64,000 nt of DNA from Nitrososphaera sp. GTDB taxonomy: Archaea; Thermoproteota; Nitrososphaeria; Nitrososphaerales; Nitrososphaeraceae. The position numbers were made by a program, and so were the translations under genes. Positions 8,526-17,392 of this stretch are shown one piece after another. Numbering within the stretch: position 1 is the first letter of the stretch; each line of letters starts with the position of its first letter. The notes under the pieces were generated by a model. The model worked only from the letters and a program-made list of their open reading frames with translations. It searched no databases and was not told where the DNA came from. The DNA lies in assembly GCF_013388945.1 (NCBI RefSeq), contig NZ_JACAEH010000002.1:96709-160708 (forward strand), given 5' to 3'.

Positions 8526-9395
8526 TTAACCCCTTGTCTGCGGTGGAACCCTTGAAAGCGAAAGCGCGTGGTCGTCTATCATCGTGCCCGCTCCGACGCT
8601 GACCATCTGGACAGTGATGTCAAGGCCTGCCGCTTCCTGCGCTGACAGTTTGTATTTTTCTGCAAGGACCGTCCTTACTCTTTCTACAGGGTCAGAGATC
8701 TCGTCAAGAGCAGAGCGCACTGTCACGTCAAGCGTTGTCCCGACAATTTCGTCGGGCAACTTGCCTGAAGGGTCAGACTCGATGTTGAATACTATCTTGT
8801 CCACCAGGACTTCGTGAGGGAGCTCTTCAAGCGCGTTTGCGGTGTAGAACACCTGAACGTCAAGTATGTCCACCGTGTCGCCCTGCCTGCCGACAACAGC
8901 GCTGCTTCCTGAAAACAGCTGGCCGCTCACAGGCACTTCGATTATCACAAACCCCTCGACAAACTTTTCGTCGCCGACAAGCTGGCGCAGCATGCTACAG
9001 ACTATGCCCGTCGACGTTTGCGGTGCAAGCTCTTTCACTACAGGGTGTGTTGCCCTGCCGTCGTTTACAACCGCGGTCCACGTGAACTGAACGTCAAAGT
9101 CCTGCTTGTTCAATATGCCGATGTCCGTGTCGTAGTGGCCCGGCCTGAGCGGTCCCTCGTCGCCTGAGATTGTGCCGCACTCGAACTTGGCGGTGTAGAC
9201 TATGGTTTTGTCCTCGGTCTCGTTTGCTGGCGCGGTGTCGTCCTGCGCCACCCCCGGTGCATTTTGCTCGCGTGGAAGAGACACGAAAACCGTGGCTACT
9301 GCAACAACAGCTGCTATTGCAACAACTATTGCGAGGCTTTTCACCGGCGACACTGAAGCGAATTGCCGCTTGCGGTACTTAAACCGTAGCTGCAC
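8526..9395 (-). CDS. membrane-anchored extracellular hypothetical protein
   Basis: A basic N-terminus (KYRKRQ) is followed by one hydrophobic segment at about residues 20-40 (SLAIVVAIAAVVAVATVFVSL), so the protein is anchored with about 245 residues outside. The outer part begins with an acidic linker and contains two well-separated cysteines (FECGT, IVCSM) that could form a disulfide. No enzyme motif is seen. The GTG start is 20 bases from an AT box shared with the divergent secreted protein at 9440. Both are probably envelope components; the family is not recognised. Confidence 0.65.
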   Translation of the reverse strand: MQLRFKYRKRQFASVSPVKSLAIVVAIAAVVAVATVFVSLPREQNAPGVAQDDTAPANETEDKTIVYTAKFECGTISGDEGPLRPGHYDTDIGILNKQDFDVQFTWTAVVNDGRATHPVVKELAPQTSTGIVCSMLRQLVGDEKFVEGFVIIEVPVSGQLFSGSSAVVGRQGDTVDILDVQVFYTANALEELPHEVLVDKIVFNIESDPSGKLPDEIVGTTLDVTVRSALDEISDPVERVRTVLAEKYKLSAQEAAGLDITVQMVSVGAGTMIDDHALSLSRVPPQTRG

Positions 9396-9410
9396 AAGGT
9401 TGGGTCACGA

Positions 9411-9418
9411 TTAAATAT
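9411..9418. promoter_or_regulatory. shared bidirectional TATA box
   Basis: The AT-rich box ttaaatat is nearly self-complementary and sits 20 bases from the minus-strand start at 9395 and 25 bases from the plus-strand start at 9440. No second box is visible in the 44-base gap, so one TATA may drive both envelope genes. Confidence 0.5.
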
Positions 9419-9439
9419 GATGTTCTACAAACCGTATTT

Positions 9440-10858
9440 GTGCTAGCGGGGAAAAAGCTGTTGGCCCTTGCATTTGCAGGGCTGCTGATCCTGCCCGCGC
9501 TTGCAAGTCAGAAGGCTTTTGCAGACGGGCTTTTTCAGGAAAACATCCAGGGAAACATCGCCGGTAGAGACGTAAACCTGTTCGTAAGAGTGAATCCTCC
9601 TATTTTGACCACAGAGACTGCGGGGGACAGATTCATGCAAGTACGGCTGTTTGAAGGCAACAACGAGACCATCAAGTACTCGACTTTTATCATAGAGATC
9701 TCAAAGGTTACGGGCTCCGGCGAGGATACTATCATGAGCTCCAACGCCTTCCACACAGAAAGCGGCCTCCTCACGCTAAAGATACAGCCGCAGGAAGGAG
9801 ATGTTGATGTTCAGGCCACGGTGGACGACTTTCTTCAGGCATACAAGGCCGATCCCGGCGGGACCATAAACATCAAAGGTCCCATTCTCCTTGACGGCGG
9901 CCTCTATCACTTTAGAATCGACGTCATCGGGGTAGACAACGTCAGGGCACTCTTGCCTCCTGATCAGATTAGGATCTTTGACACCTACCTTTCGGTGGGT
10001 GACGTCGTAACAGAAAACGTCCAGTACCAGGGCCAGAACTACCCTGCGACTCTGATATCATACTACGACAAGGTCGAGGGCTTTGCCTTTGATCCAGACT
10101 CGCTGACTTACTCTTGGTCGATGCCTTTCAACTGGGACGTGGAAAGGATCAAGTCGGCGACAAGCATTTTCGTGCACGAGGAGATCAGGATTCCCAAGTC
10201 GTTTGCCGGCGTGGGCGACGTGACTGCTTTTGACGCGACGGTGAACGGCAAGCCCATCGTCACCAGGATGCTCTCTGTAGACCCGTTCTCGTCACAGGAG
10301 GATCTTACCCTGCACTTTCTGATAAACAGAAACGACATCCTGAGCCTGGCAGCGGACGTTCCAGACAACGCTGACACCATGCAGTTTGCGTTCTCGCCTG
10401 CTTCTGACGGAGGCGTAAAGACATCCGGCGAGATAACCACCGACACGGGCGGCATGCTTGTGTTGCTTGACTGGGAGCCTAACCAGCTCTCTGCAGAGAG
10501 CCAGACCACGCTCGGGCTTGAATTCCACGACGCGTTTTCAGGCGAAAGGATGGACGACGACGTGACCTACGACCTGCGCATCATTGCCCCTGACGGGAAC
10601 GAAGTGTATTCGCAGGAGAATCAGGTTGCAGAGGGAGGCTCTGACTCGCAGACGCTGACGTTTCCCGCAGACGAGACCTACACCGTCGAACTGGAGGTCA
10701 AGGGCGTGACCCGGGACGGCCAGTCTCCGGACCTGACAAGAAACGGCATAGCACGCGGCACTGTGATTGTGCCGGAATTTCCAGTCGGCGCAATGCTGGC
10801 AGTGATAGGGGCGCTGGGATCGTTAGTCGCATACCAGCGGCTGGCGCGCAAGCCTTGA
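9440..10858 (+). CDS. secreted surface protein with PEFP C-terminal anchor
   Basis: A signal peptide covers residues 1-28 (KKLLALAFAGLLILPALA), followed by a long beta-rich extracellular region of roughly 410 residues. The C-terminus has VIVPEFPVGAML, a hydrophobic span and a short basic tail (RLARKP). This layout matches PEF-CTERM-like tails of archaea that are thought to be processed by archaeosortases. The GTG start is leaderless behind the shared box at 9411. The next gene starts inside its stop (TTGA), suggesting coupling. Function is probably cell-envelope; no catalytic motif is seen. Confidence 0.75.
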   Translation: MLAGKKLLALAFAGLLILPALASQKAFADGLFQENIQGNIAGRDVNLFVRVNPPILTTETAGDRFMQVRLFEGNNETIKYSTFIIEISKVTGSGEDTIMSSNAFHTESGLLTLKIQPQEGDVDVQATVDDFLQAYKADPGGTINIKGPILLDGGLYHFRIDVIGVDNVRALLPPDQIRIFDTYLSVGDVVTENVQYQGQNYPATLISYYDKVEGFAFDPDSLTYSWSMPFNWDVERIKSATSIFVHEEIRIPKSFAGVGDVTAFDATVNGKPIVTRMLSVDPFSSQEDLTLHFLINRNDILSLAADVPDNADTMQFAFSPASDGGVKTSGEITTDTGGMLVLLDWEPNQLSAESQTTLGLEFHDAFSGERMDDDVTYDLRIIAPDGNEVYSQENQVAEGGSDSQTLTFPADETYTVELEVKGVTRDGQSPDLTRNGIARGTVIVPEFPVGAMLAVIGALGSLVAYQRLARKP

Positions 10859-11247
10859 AAGGTTTCCACGACGAGCTGTCGCAAAAGACGTACCGCGAGA
10901 TGCCTTCAAGCCTGCAGGCCGCGGGCAAGGTGATGCTCCACATCGAGAGGTTCGAGGTGGGGCAGAGCTACGTCACTGCAAAGGTCGAGGACAGAAACGG
11001 CGACAAGGTGAGTATAAACATCGAGGGCGGCCTGACGGGCATCGACCTGCAGGAAAACCTCTTCCGCCTGCAAGGCCGCACGCCCAAGTTTGCGTACGTC
11101 ACGGCGACAATAAACGAGACCGGCAAGCTGCTTGTGAGAAAGCTGCCGGTCCTGGGCGTCAAGGACTGGCTCCTCATATACGAGGACGACCTGTTTTTGC
11201 TTGCGGTAAAGGACGCGTACGACGAGGTGGAAATAGTTGCAGTTTAG
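10855..11247 (+). CDS. conserved hypothetical cytoplasmic protein, 130 aa
   Basis: A soluble mixed alpha/beta protein without signal peptide. It starts at TTG overlapping the stop of the secreted protein by 4 bases, so it is translated from the same mRNA. Strands such as SYVTAKVEDRNGDKVSINIEGG and KFAYVTATINETGKLLVRKLPV suggest a small beta-barrel or OB-like fold, which is only an impression. A partner role with the upstream surface protein is not obvious because this protein should remain inside the cell. Confidence 0.6.
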   Translation: MKGFHDELSQKTYREMPSSLQAAGKVMLHIERFEVGQSYVTAKVEDRNGDKVSINIEGGLTGIDLQENLFRLQGRTPKFAYVTATINETGKLLVRKLPVLGVKDWLLIYEDDLFLLAVKDAYDEVEIVAV

Positions 11248-11449
11248 TAGAATAGCTGACAGGACGCAGCTTTTGACCACGCCTGCCAGCGTTTGTTCCC
11301 CATCGGTTTGGTCGATGTAAGGCTACTCATGCAGAATGATAATTTAAACCTGATGCCAGCACCTGAGGCGCTTGTCTATTTAATGATACGTACAACTCAA
11401 AAACAACCAGAAATACCTTTAAATGACTATTGGCATCTGGAAGTACAGA

Positions 11450-12850
11450 ATGCCAGTCGTAGGGATCGATGATCTGGCGATCTACGTCCCGAAACTCTAC
11501 ATCGACTACAAGGATTTTGCTCAGGCCAGAGGCATTGATCCGCAAAAGCTCGAGTACGGTATCGGCATACGCAAGATGGCGATTGCCGACACCAACCAGG
11601 ACTCTGCCTGCATGGCGGCAAACGCTTGCCTGAAGCTGATGCAGAAAAACCACCTGCACCCGGAGGACATCGGCAGGGTCTACGTCGCCACAGAGTCTGC
11701 GCTTGACGAATCAAAGGCGATGAACTCTTTTGTGATAGGAATGCTCGAGCAGATCTACGGCGAGGGCTCGTTTGAGCACGCCGGCGGCATCGAGTGCAAG
11801 TTTGCATGCGTTTCAGGTTCTTACGCTTTGCACGACAACGCCAACTGGATACGCGCAGAGGAGAACAACGGCAAGGCCGCTATTGTCATTGTGAGCGACA
11901 TCGCCAAGTACGACCTCGGCTCTGCAGGCGAGTACACGCAGGGCGGCGGCGCGGTCGCGCTCCTGATAAAAGAAGATCCGCGCCTGATGGCGTTTGACCC
12001 CAAAGTAGCGTCGACTATAATCAAAAACGAGTACGACTTTTACAGGCCCTTTGGCAAGGAGACCCCTCTCGTGAACGGCGGCTATTCAAACCTGCTTTAC
12101 CTCATCCAGGTAAAGAAGGCCTTTGACGCGTACAAGGAAAAGGCGATAAAGACTGGCCTTGTGAAGCTGAGCGAAGGCGAGGCGATTACCGATCATATAG
12201 ATTTGTTCGCAGTCCACCTACCGTACCGCAGGATGGGCGAGAAGGCGCTTGCCTACCTCATGAGGCACGAGTGGCGCCACCTGCCGAGGTGGAAGCACGT
12301 CATAAAGGAGGTCGGCTCTAACGAGCCGCAGCCAAAAGACCCGCGTGGAACCATAGAATCGATACTTGCAGATACAGAATTCATGAAGGCCGACGAGCAG
12401 TTCCGCCGGACGTTCATGCAGACCTCGTTCTACAACGAAGTCTACGAGAAAAAGCTGGCAAGCTCTCTGGAGGCGTCGGCGCAGATAGGCAACCTGTACA
12501 CAGCGTCGATGTACATGGGCCTGAGAAGCCTGCTCGAGTTCGAGCACAGAAAGGGCACCGACCTTGAAGGCAAGCGCGTCGGCTTTGGCTCTTACGGCAG
12601 CGGCAGCAGCGCGATGGTGTTCTCTGGCGTCATCCAGCCCACATACAAGGAGATAGTGAAGGGCATGGACCTTGAAAGCGACATCGGCGAGCGCGTCAAG
12701 CTGTCGATAGACGAGTACGAGAGGCTGCACCGCAAGGAGATAGACTACAACTCTGCAGTCACAAAGACAAAACAAGAGTTCGTGCTGATAGGCGTCGGCG
12801 GCAAGACCGCGGACAAGGCAGGATTTCGCGAATACGGCTACATCAGCTGA
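11450..12850 (+). CDS. hydroxymethylglutaryl-CoA synthase
   Basis: Condenses acetyl-CoA with acetoacetyl-CoA to HMG-CoA, the second step of the mevalonate pathway that feeds archaeal isoprenoid lipids. The thiolase-like fold shows the general-base Glu in ATESALD (about residue 82) and the catalytic Cys in ECKFACVSG (Cys120). The later FAVHLPYRRMGEKALAYL and FGSYGSGSSAMVFSG segments fit the family. I place the start at ATG 11450 rather than the in-frame ATG 11423, because the TATA box (acctttaaatg, 11416-11424) overlaps the earlier one and is about 28 bases from this one. The protein has 466 residues, as in eukaryote-like HMGS. Confidence 0.92.
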   Translation: MPVVGIDDLAIYVPKLYIDYKDFAQARGIDPQKLEYGIGIRKMAIADTNQDSACMAANACLKLMQKNHLHPEDIGRVYVATESALDESKAMNSFVIGMLEQIYGEGSFEHAGGIECKFACVSGSYALHDNANWIRAEENNGKAAIVIVSDIAKYDLGSAGEYTQGGGAVALLIKEDPRLMAFDPKVASTIIKNEYDFYRPFGKETPLVNGGYSNLLYLIQVKKAFDAYKEKAIKTGLVKLSEGEAITDHIDLFAVHLPYRRMGEKALAYLMRHEWRHLPRWKHVIKEVGSNEPQPKDPRGTIESILADTEFMKADEQFRRTFMQTSFYNEVYEKKLASSLEASAQIGNLYTASMYMGLRSLLEFEHRKGTDLEGKRVGFGSYGSGSSAMVFSGVIQPTYKEIVKGMDLESDIGERVKLSIDEYERLHRKEIDYNSAVTKTKQEFVLIGVGGKTADKAGFREYGYIS

Positions 12851-14093
12851 CCACGCGGAACTCTATTCCCTTCTTTTTGAACATCTCTATCAGTTTCGGT
12901 ACGTTCTTTTCGCTTTCGAGCTCCAGGCTCAGGTAGACGCCAGCAGTTCCTGCAGGTATGTTGGAGCTGAGCCTGTCGTGCTCCACTTCGACGATGTTCA
13001 CCGAAAGCTCTGCAATGCCGTCGACGACTTCCTTGAGCGCGCCGGGCTTGTCTGGGAGCAGGATAAAGATCTTGACCATCCTTCCCATCTGCATCAGACC
13101 CTTTGCCACTACCTGCCCGAGCAAATACATGTCGACGTTTCCGCCTGACAGTATTGAAACCACCTTCTCCTTCTTGCCCGCCGGGTGGCCGTTTGAAAGC
13201 AGGTACGCAAGGCTTGCCGCCCCCGCCGGCTCTACCACCAGCTTGGCGCGCTCCATGAGAAGGAACATTGTCTTTACTATTGCAGTGTCGTCTACAAGCA
13301 CGATGTCGTCGAGGTTCTTGCTCACGATGTCAAAGGTGAGCCTGCCCGGGCTCTTGACCGATATGCCGTCGGCTATGGTGTAGCCTGCCTTGACGGACTG
13401 GAGCGAGCCTTTTTTCACCGACTCTTTCATGGCCGGGAACGCCTTTGACTCGACGCCTATTACCTTGACGTTTGGCCTCTTTGCCTTGATTGCTATCGAC
13501 AGCCCTGCCGCAAGCCCGCCGCCTCCGACTGGCAGGTAGATCCTGTCGACTCCGGGCAGGTCCTGCAAAAGTTCAAGCCCGACTGTTCCCTGGCCTGCAA
13601 TGACATCCGGGTCATCAAACGCGTGGATGATGGTGCGCCCCTCTCTCTTGGCTATCTCCTGCGTGGCCTCCCACGCCTCGTCATAGTTAAAGCCCCTCTG
13701 GACGACCTCTGCCCCGTACGACTTTGTTGCGGCCACCTTGGCCGGCGACGCGTTCTTGGGCATGACAATCGTGCACGAGACGTTTTTCCGGGCGCTTGCA
13801 AACGCGACTCCCTGCGCGTGGTTGCCTGCAGATGCCGCAATGACGCCGTGCCCTGCCTGCTTTTCTGTCAGCCTGCCTATCTTGGCAAGCGCGCCGCGCA
13901 CCTTGAATGAGCCCGTCAGCTGCAGGCATTCAAGCTTCAGGTACATGTTCGTCCCTGCAAGCCTCGAGAACGTGTTGGAATACTGCAGGGGGGTCTTTCT
14001 CACTATCCCGTCCATCATCTCGTGGGCCTTGACTATGTCGTCGTAGGACGGTGCCCTCTGCCTGCCCGGGTTCCACACGCTGTCTGCGTTCAA
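12843..14093 (-). CDS. ilvA: threonine dehydratase with ACT domain
   Basis: PLP-dependent deamination of threonine to 2-oxobutanoate, the first step to isoleucine. The PLP lysine lies in LTGSFKVRGA (about residues 59-68), the phosphate loop is VGGGGLAAG near 190, and residues 335-416 form a C-terminal ACT regulatory domain (IFILLPDKPGALKEVVDGIA). The length (416) fits the short one-ACT class (IlvA/TdcB-like). A TATA box (aattataattaagg, near 14122) precedes the TTG start by about 28 bases. It converges on HMG-CoA synthase with an 8-base overlap. A catabolic role cannot be excluded. Confidence 0.92.
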   Translation of the reverse strand: MNADSVWNPGRQRAPSYDDIVKAHEMMDGIVRKTPLQYSNTFSRLAGTNMYLKLECLQLTGSFKVRGALAKIGRLTEKQAGHGVIAASAGNHAQGVAFASARKNVSCTIVMPKNASPAKVAATKSYGAEVVQRGFNYDEAWEATQEIAKREGRTIIHAFDDPDVIAGQGTVGLELLQDLPGVDRIYLPVGGGGLAAGLSIAIKAKRPNVKVIGVESKAFPAMKESVKKGSLQSVKAGYTIADGISVKSPGRLTFDIVSKNLDDIVLVDDTAIVKTMFLLMERAKLVVEPAGAASLAYLLSNGHPAGKKEKVVSILSGGNVDMYLLGQVVAKGLMQMGRMVKIFILLPDKPGALKEVVDGIAELSVNIVEVEHDRLSSNIPAGTAGVYLSLELESEKNVPKLIEMFKKKGIEFRVVS

Positions 14094-14175
14094 CGCTACG
14101 CAACAGCCTTGCGCCTTAATTATAATTTGTGCCTGCGTACCAAAAATTCAATAAGCTCCTCAAGCAAGGGCATCC

Positions 14176-14646
14176 GTGAGCTCTGCAGGGTTTGCCGCCG
14201 GAATAGCCGTCGGCGTCGCGTTCGTGATGGCCTTTTCAATCATGCCGTTTCCATACGGCGACAGGGGCCAGTACGAGGACGTCACCATAACTCTTGAAAG
14301 GACCGTGTGCTTTGGCTTCTGCCCTGACTATATTGTCACGGTACACGGAAACGGCACCGTGGTGTACGAGGGCAGGGCTTTTGTCGCAGTGGAAGGGACG
14401 CAGACTGCCCAGATACCTGAGCAAGACGTGCAGGAGCTTGTCAGCGAGTTTTACCGCGCCGGCTTTTTCTCGCTTGCAGACAGGTACGAGCAAGCCGTGA
14501 CCGACCTGCCGTCGCAGACGACGTCGATAACAATTGACGGCATGACAAAGTCTGTCTACCGCTACGGCTCTGAGCCGCAGAGGCTTGCAATGCTTGAAGA
14601 CAGGATTGACGAAATAGCACAGACAGAAAAATGGGTAAAAGGGTAG
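14176..14646 (+). CDS. membrane-anchored DUF6438-type protein
   Basis: The GTG start is followed by a hydrophobic N-terminal segment (residues 5-24, FAAGIAVGVAFVMAFSIM) that acts as signal or anchor. The extracellular part contains VCFGFCPDYIVTVHGNGTVVYEG, matching the DUF6438 signature (CFGxCPxYxxxxxxxGxxxYxG). The two nearby cysteines may form a disulfide. An AT box (aattcaataag near 14150) lies 26 bases before the start. The function of DUF6438 is not known. Confidence 0.7.
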   Translation: MSSAGFAAGIAVGVAFVMAFSIMPFPYGDRGQYEDVTITLERTVCFGFCPDYIVTVHGNGTVVYEGRAFVAVEGTQTAQIPEQDVQELVSEFYRAGFFSLADRYEQAVTDLPSQTTSITIDGMTKSVYRYGSEPQRLAMLEDRIDEIAQTEKWVKG

Positions 14647-14647
14647 G

Positions 14648-14911
14648 CTACCTCGGGCAGCCTTCCATCTTCTGGATCCAGTAGCCTGCCTGCTTGATGG
14701 ACTTTTCCACAAACGGCGGGGCTTCCTGGATGTGGCAGAACTGGCATTCTTCAGAGGTCATCTTCTGTCCCGCCTGGCCGACTGTTGCGAGCCATTCCTG
14801 GCCGTACTGGATGGCCTTTTCGTGGGGGGTGCTTGCCTCGACCACGACGTCAAAGTGCATCATCTTACCGTCCTTCTTTGTCACGTATGTATCGTAAACT
14901 GCGCATTCCAT
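14648..14911 (-). CDS. DUF2024 family protein
   Basis: The N-terminal AVYDTYVTKKDGKMMHFDVVV matches the DUF2024 signature, and the 87-residue length fits this small cytosolic family. A central CQFCH pair and the invariant-looking GYWIQKMEGCP end are visible. DUF2024 has no assigned reaction. A TATA box (gattaaatagc, near 14939) is 28 bases from the ATG, giving a leaderless message. It is convergent with the DUF6438 gene, the stops being one base apart. Confidence 0.75.
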   Translation of the reverse strand: MECAVYDTYVTKKDGKMMHFDVVVEASTPHEKAIQYGQEWLATVGQAGQKMTSEECQFCHIQEAPPFVEKSIKQAGYWIQKMEGCPR

Positions 14912-15008
14912 GCGGAAAATGCAGGTAGAACGCTATTTAATCCATGAGCCCCGTTGCAGGGCTGGAAAACAGCAAATCTTTTCTTCCCTCGGGCTCCAAG
15001 GTAGGGTG

Positions 15009-15629
15009 ATGTATCCATCAGATATTCTCTCACGCCTGTATTCCGGCGAGGAAAGCGACAAGCTGTACCCAAAAGAGGAGGCGCCGGAGCAGGTGGAAGG
15101 CGCGGAGGACGTGCTCCAGACCAACCTGTTCAACGTGATGCTGAACCGCAGGTCGCAGCGCAAGTTCGAGGACAGGCAGGTGGAGGACTGGAAGATGGAG
15201 ATGATATTTGCCGCAGCCGACACGGCGCCAACTGCCGGCGGCTTTCAGGGGTTTGAGATATTCCACGTGAAAAACCCGGAGGTCAAGAAAAAGCTCGTAG
15301 ATGCGGCAAACAAACAGCCGTACGTCAACGCGCCTGAAGTGCTCGTGTTCTGCATGAACCCTGAGAGGGTCAAGCTCAACTTTCCGCAGGAGATAATAAG
15401 AAAGTTCTCGGTGCAGGACGCCACGCTTGCTGCAGCATACGCGCAGCTTGCCGCCCACGCGCTTGAGCTCAGCTCGGTGTGGATAGGCATGATAGACGAA
15501 AAGAAGGTGATGGAAGCCCTTGGCACGGCGCTTGTCCCGTCGTCGATACTGTGCATTGGATACCCGCAAAAGATGCTCCAGCCAAAGCCAAAGCGGAACC
15601 TGGTCGACCTCATCCACGTGGTTCAGTAG
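15009..15629 (+). CDS. nitroreductase family protein
   Basis: An FMN-binding nitroreductase fold: VMLNRRSQRKFEDRQVEDWKM near the N-terminus (phosphate-binding Arg/Ser pair), APTAGGFQGFEIFHV (about residues 75-90, the FMN loop) and ILCIGYPQKM at the C-terminus. Such enzymes reduce nitro compounds, quinones or flavins with NAD(P)H. The frame is open upstream to 14910, but ATG 15009 is the first start giving the usual N-terminus and size (206 residues), with an AT-rich box near 14975. The physiological substrate is unknown. Confidence 0.85.
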   Translation: MYPSDILSRLYSGEESDKLYPKEEAPEQVEGAEDVLQTNLFNVMLNRRSQRKFEDRQVEDWKMEMIFAAADTAPTAGGFQGFEIFHVKNPEVKKKLVDAANKQPYVNAPEVLVFCMNPERVKLNFPQEIIRKFSVQDATLAAAYAQLAAHALELSSVWIGMIDEKKVMEALGTALVPSSILCIGYPQKMLQPKPKRNLVDLIHVVQ

Positions 15630-16366
15630 CCGCCGTCCATCGAGAAGATGAGCGTGTCCTCGGTCTTCTTGGCGCTTGTCTTGTCGATGCGCTTGACTCT
15701 GGTGTCCATGAGCCTGACTGAGACAACGTCCTTGCCAAAAGCAGAGTCAAGCTGCATCTCGACGCTCCCCGGAACCCATGCGTCGTCGTTTCGGTGCTCG
15801 AGCACGACGTCGTCTATGGGGATTATTATCCTGCTGACTCTGATGACGTTGTTGATGTCGTTTGTGATGCGTATGCGCACCCTGGCTTCCTCGTACTGCT
15901 TTACTTCAAGGGCCGACTCTTCGGTGGCCGCATCCGCCTCCACGTACCTGCACACTACGCCTGCCTCCGGCGTGCCGTACAGCGCGTAGCGGGGCGGCGT
16001 GAGCGAAAACACGTCTATCAATAGTTCTTCGTCCTTGTGCTGCCTGTAGACGCCGATCTCTATGGGTATCTTGGAGTATAGCACCGCGACGCTTTTGTGG
16101 TCGACGATGACCGGCGACTTGAACTTTATGTAGACGTTCTTTGCGACTTCTCTTGGAACCCTTGTGGGCGGGTTTGGAAAGATGCCCAGGTGCGTCTCGC
16201 GGCTGTCTGTGACTATGAGCGAGTCGGAGACAAGCGCGCTTCCGTCATAGCGCCTGTACCTGAACGCGGTGCCTTCGCTTCCAAAGACTACCTTGTTACT
16301 GCCAAGTAGGATGGTTCTTTCTTCCATATCGCGCTTGAGCACGTGCCGTCCCAGGATCTCCTGCAA
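15623..16366 (-). CDS. DUF432-like protein beside MscS
   Basis: A 247-residue, beta-rich soluble protein. The N-terminal segment (TAFRYRRYDGSALVSDSLIV) and the TRVPREVAKNVYIKFKSPVIV segment resemble archaeal DUF432, a family I recall from archaea and often next to MscS channels; this is from memory and unconfirmed. The TTG start is divergent from mscS, and an AT box between them (16407-16418) could serve both. The neighbourhood suggests a link to membrane tension or osmotic response. No catalytic motif is seen. Confidence 0.55.
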   Translation of the reverse strand: MQEILGRHVLKRDMEERTILLGSNKVVFGSEGTAFRYRRYDGSALVSDSLIVTDSRETHLGIFPNPPTRVPREVAKNVYIKFKSPVIVDHKSVAVLYSKIPIEIGVYRQHKDEELLIDVFSLTPPRYALYGTPEAGVVCRYVEADAATEESALEVKQYEEARVRIRITNDINNVIRVSRIIIPIDDVVLEHRNDDAWVPGSVEMQLDSAFGKDVVSVRLMDTRVKRIDKTSAKKTEDTLIFSMDGGY

Positions 16367-16406
16367 GGATCAGGATTGGTTGGCGGCATCGTTTGTAAAT
16401 GTTTTG

Positions 16407-16418
16407 ACCTTAAAACAT
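16407..16418. promoter_or_regulatory. AT box between DUF432-like gene and mscS
   Basis: The only AT-rich box in the 81-base gap (ccttaaaacata) lies about 35 bases before the GTG of mscS and about 42 bases before the TTG of the divergent gene. It may be a shared promoter element; transcript starts would be near 16438 and 16385. Confidence 0.35.
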
Positions 16419-16447
16419 AGATACTAGCGGTTGGTATCTCTGGTGTC

Positions 16448-17392
16448 GTGGCAGAACTCACGAACTCGACATCGATATTCGGGTTCCCTGGACAGGTCAA
16501 CCTGTTTGGAGCAGAGGTAGCGCTCGACTCCATCATCCTCACTGTAATTGTAATTGTGGCCGGCTTTGCCATTGCGCACGGAGTCAGGCTCTTTACTACC
16601 CGGGTCATAGGTTCCAAGCTCCCGCACGACGCGCGCAAGAACCTGGGCAGAACGTTCTACTACGGCATTATTGCCATTGCCCTGCTGTCGGCTCTTGGAG
16701 TGTCCGGCCTGGACCTGTCCGGCGTGTTCCTTGCAGGTGGCATAGCGGGCATCGTGATAGGATTTGCGACCCAGTCGCTTGTCTCAAATCTTATCTCGGG
16801 AATATTCCTGCATTTTGACAAGCCCATGAAGGTGGGCGACCCTGTGCTGATAACCGGCAAGCTGCCTGACGTCGCTGGCGTCGTGGTAGAAGTGACCGCG
16901 CTTTCGGCGCGCTTTAGGATGTTCGACGGGACGTATGTCCGCATGCCAAATAGCGACGTGTTCCTGTCAGAAATACGCAACTTCTCCGGCGCTGTTGCAA
17001 GGCGCGTCGAGTTCAGCATAGGCGTCGCGTACAAGGAAGATACTGTCGAAGTCATCGACGTGATAAAAAACAGCCTGATGCGGACCCCGCTTGTACTCGT
17101 GGAGCCTGTGCCCGACCTCTATGTCAACAACCTTGGCGACTCGTCTGTCCAGATAAACGTCTGGTGCTGGGTGCCGTTTTCAGTGTGGTTTGACATGAAG
17201 AAGCAGCTTGTGGAGCAGGTAAAGCGCGAGCTGGACGCAAAGGGAATAGAGATACCGTTCCCCCAGCGCGTGCTGCACCTTCCCGGCCCTGCCAAGAAGA
17301 AGAAACCCAAGGGCGGCCCTGTAAGCCCAGAAAGCCTGGACAGGGGCACAAGCACGGGACTGCACATCGAAGAGTTTACAGACTCTGACTAG
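16448..17392 (+). CDS. mscS: small-conductance mechanosensitive channel (MscS family)
   Basis: Three N-terminal membrane spans are visible: residues about 25-48 (DSIILTVIVIVAGFAIAHGV), 70-88 and 95-118. The third is the glycine/alanine-rich pore helix GVFLAGGIAGIVIGFATQSLVSNLISGIFL, followed by the MscS beta domain (KPMKVGDPVLITGKLPDVAGVV) and an alpha/beta C-terminal domain. The channel releases solutes on osmotic down-shock. The GTG start is used. The C-terminal tail is lysine-rich and overlaps the convergent neighbour by 4 bases. Confidence 0.93.
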   Translation: MAELTNSTSIFGFPGQVNLFGAEVALDSIILTVIVIVAGFAIAHGVRLFTTRVIGSKLPHDARKNLGRTFYYGIIAIALLSALGVSGLDLSGVFLAGGIAGIVIGFATQSLVSNLISGIFLHFDKPMKVGDPVLITGKLPDVAGVVVEVTALSARFRMFDGTYVRMPNSDVFLSEIRNFSGAVARRVEFSIGVAYKEDTVEVIDVIKNSLMRTPLVLVEPVPDLYVNNLGDSSVQINVWCWVPFSVWFDMKKQLVEQVKRELDAKGIEIPFPQRVLHLPGPAKKKKPKGGPVSPESLDRGTSTGLHIEEFTDSD

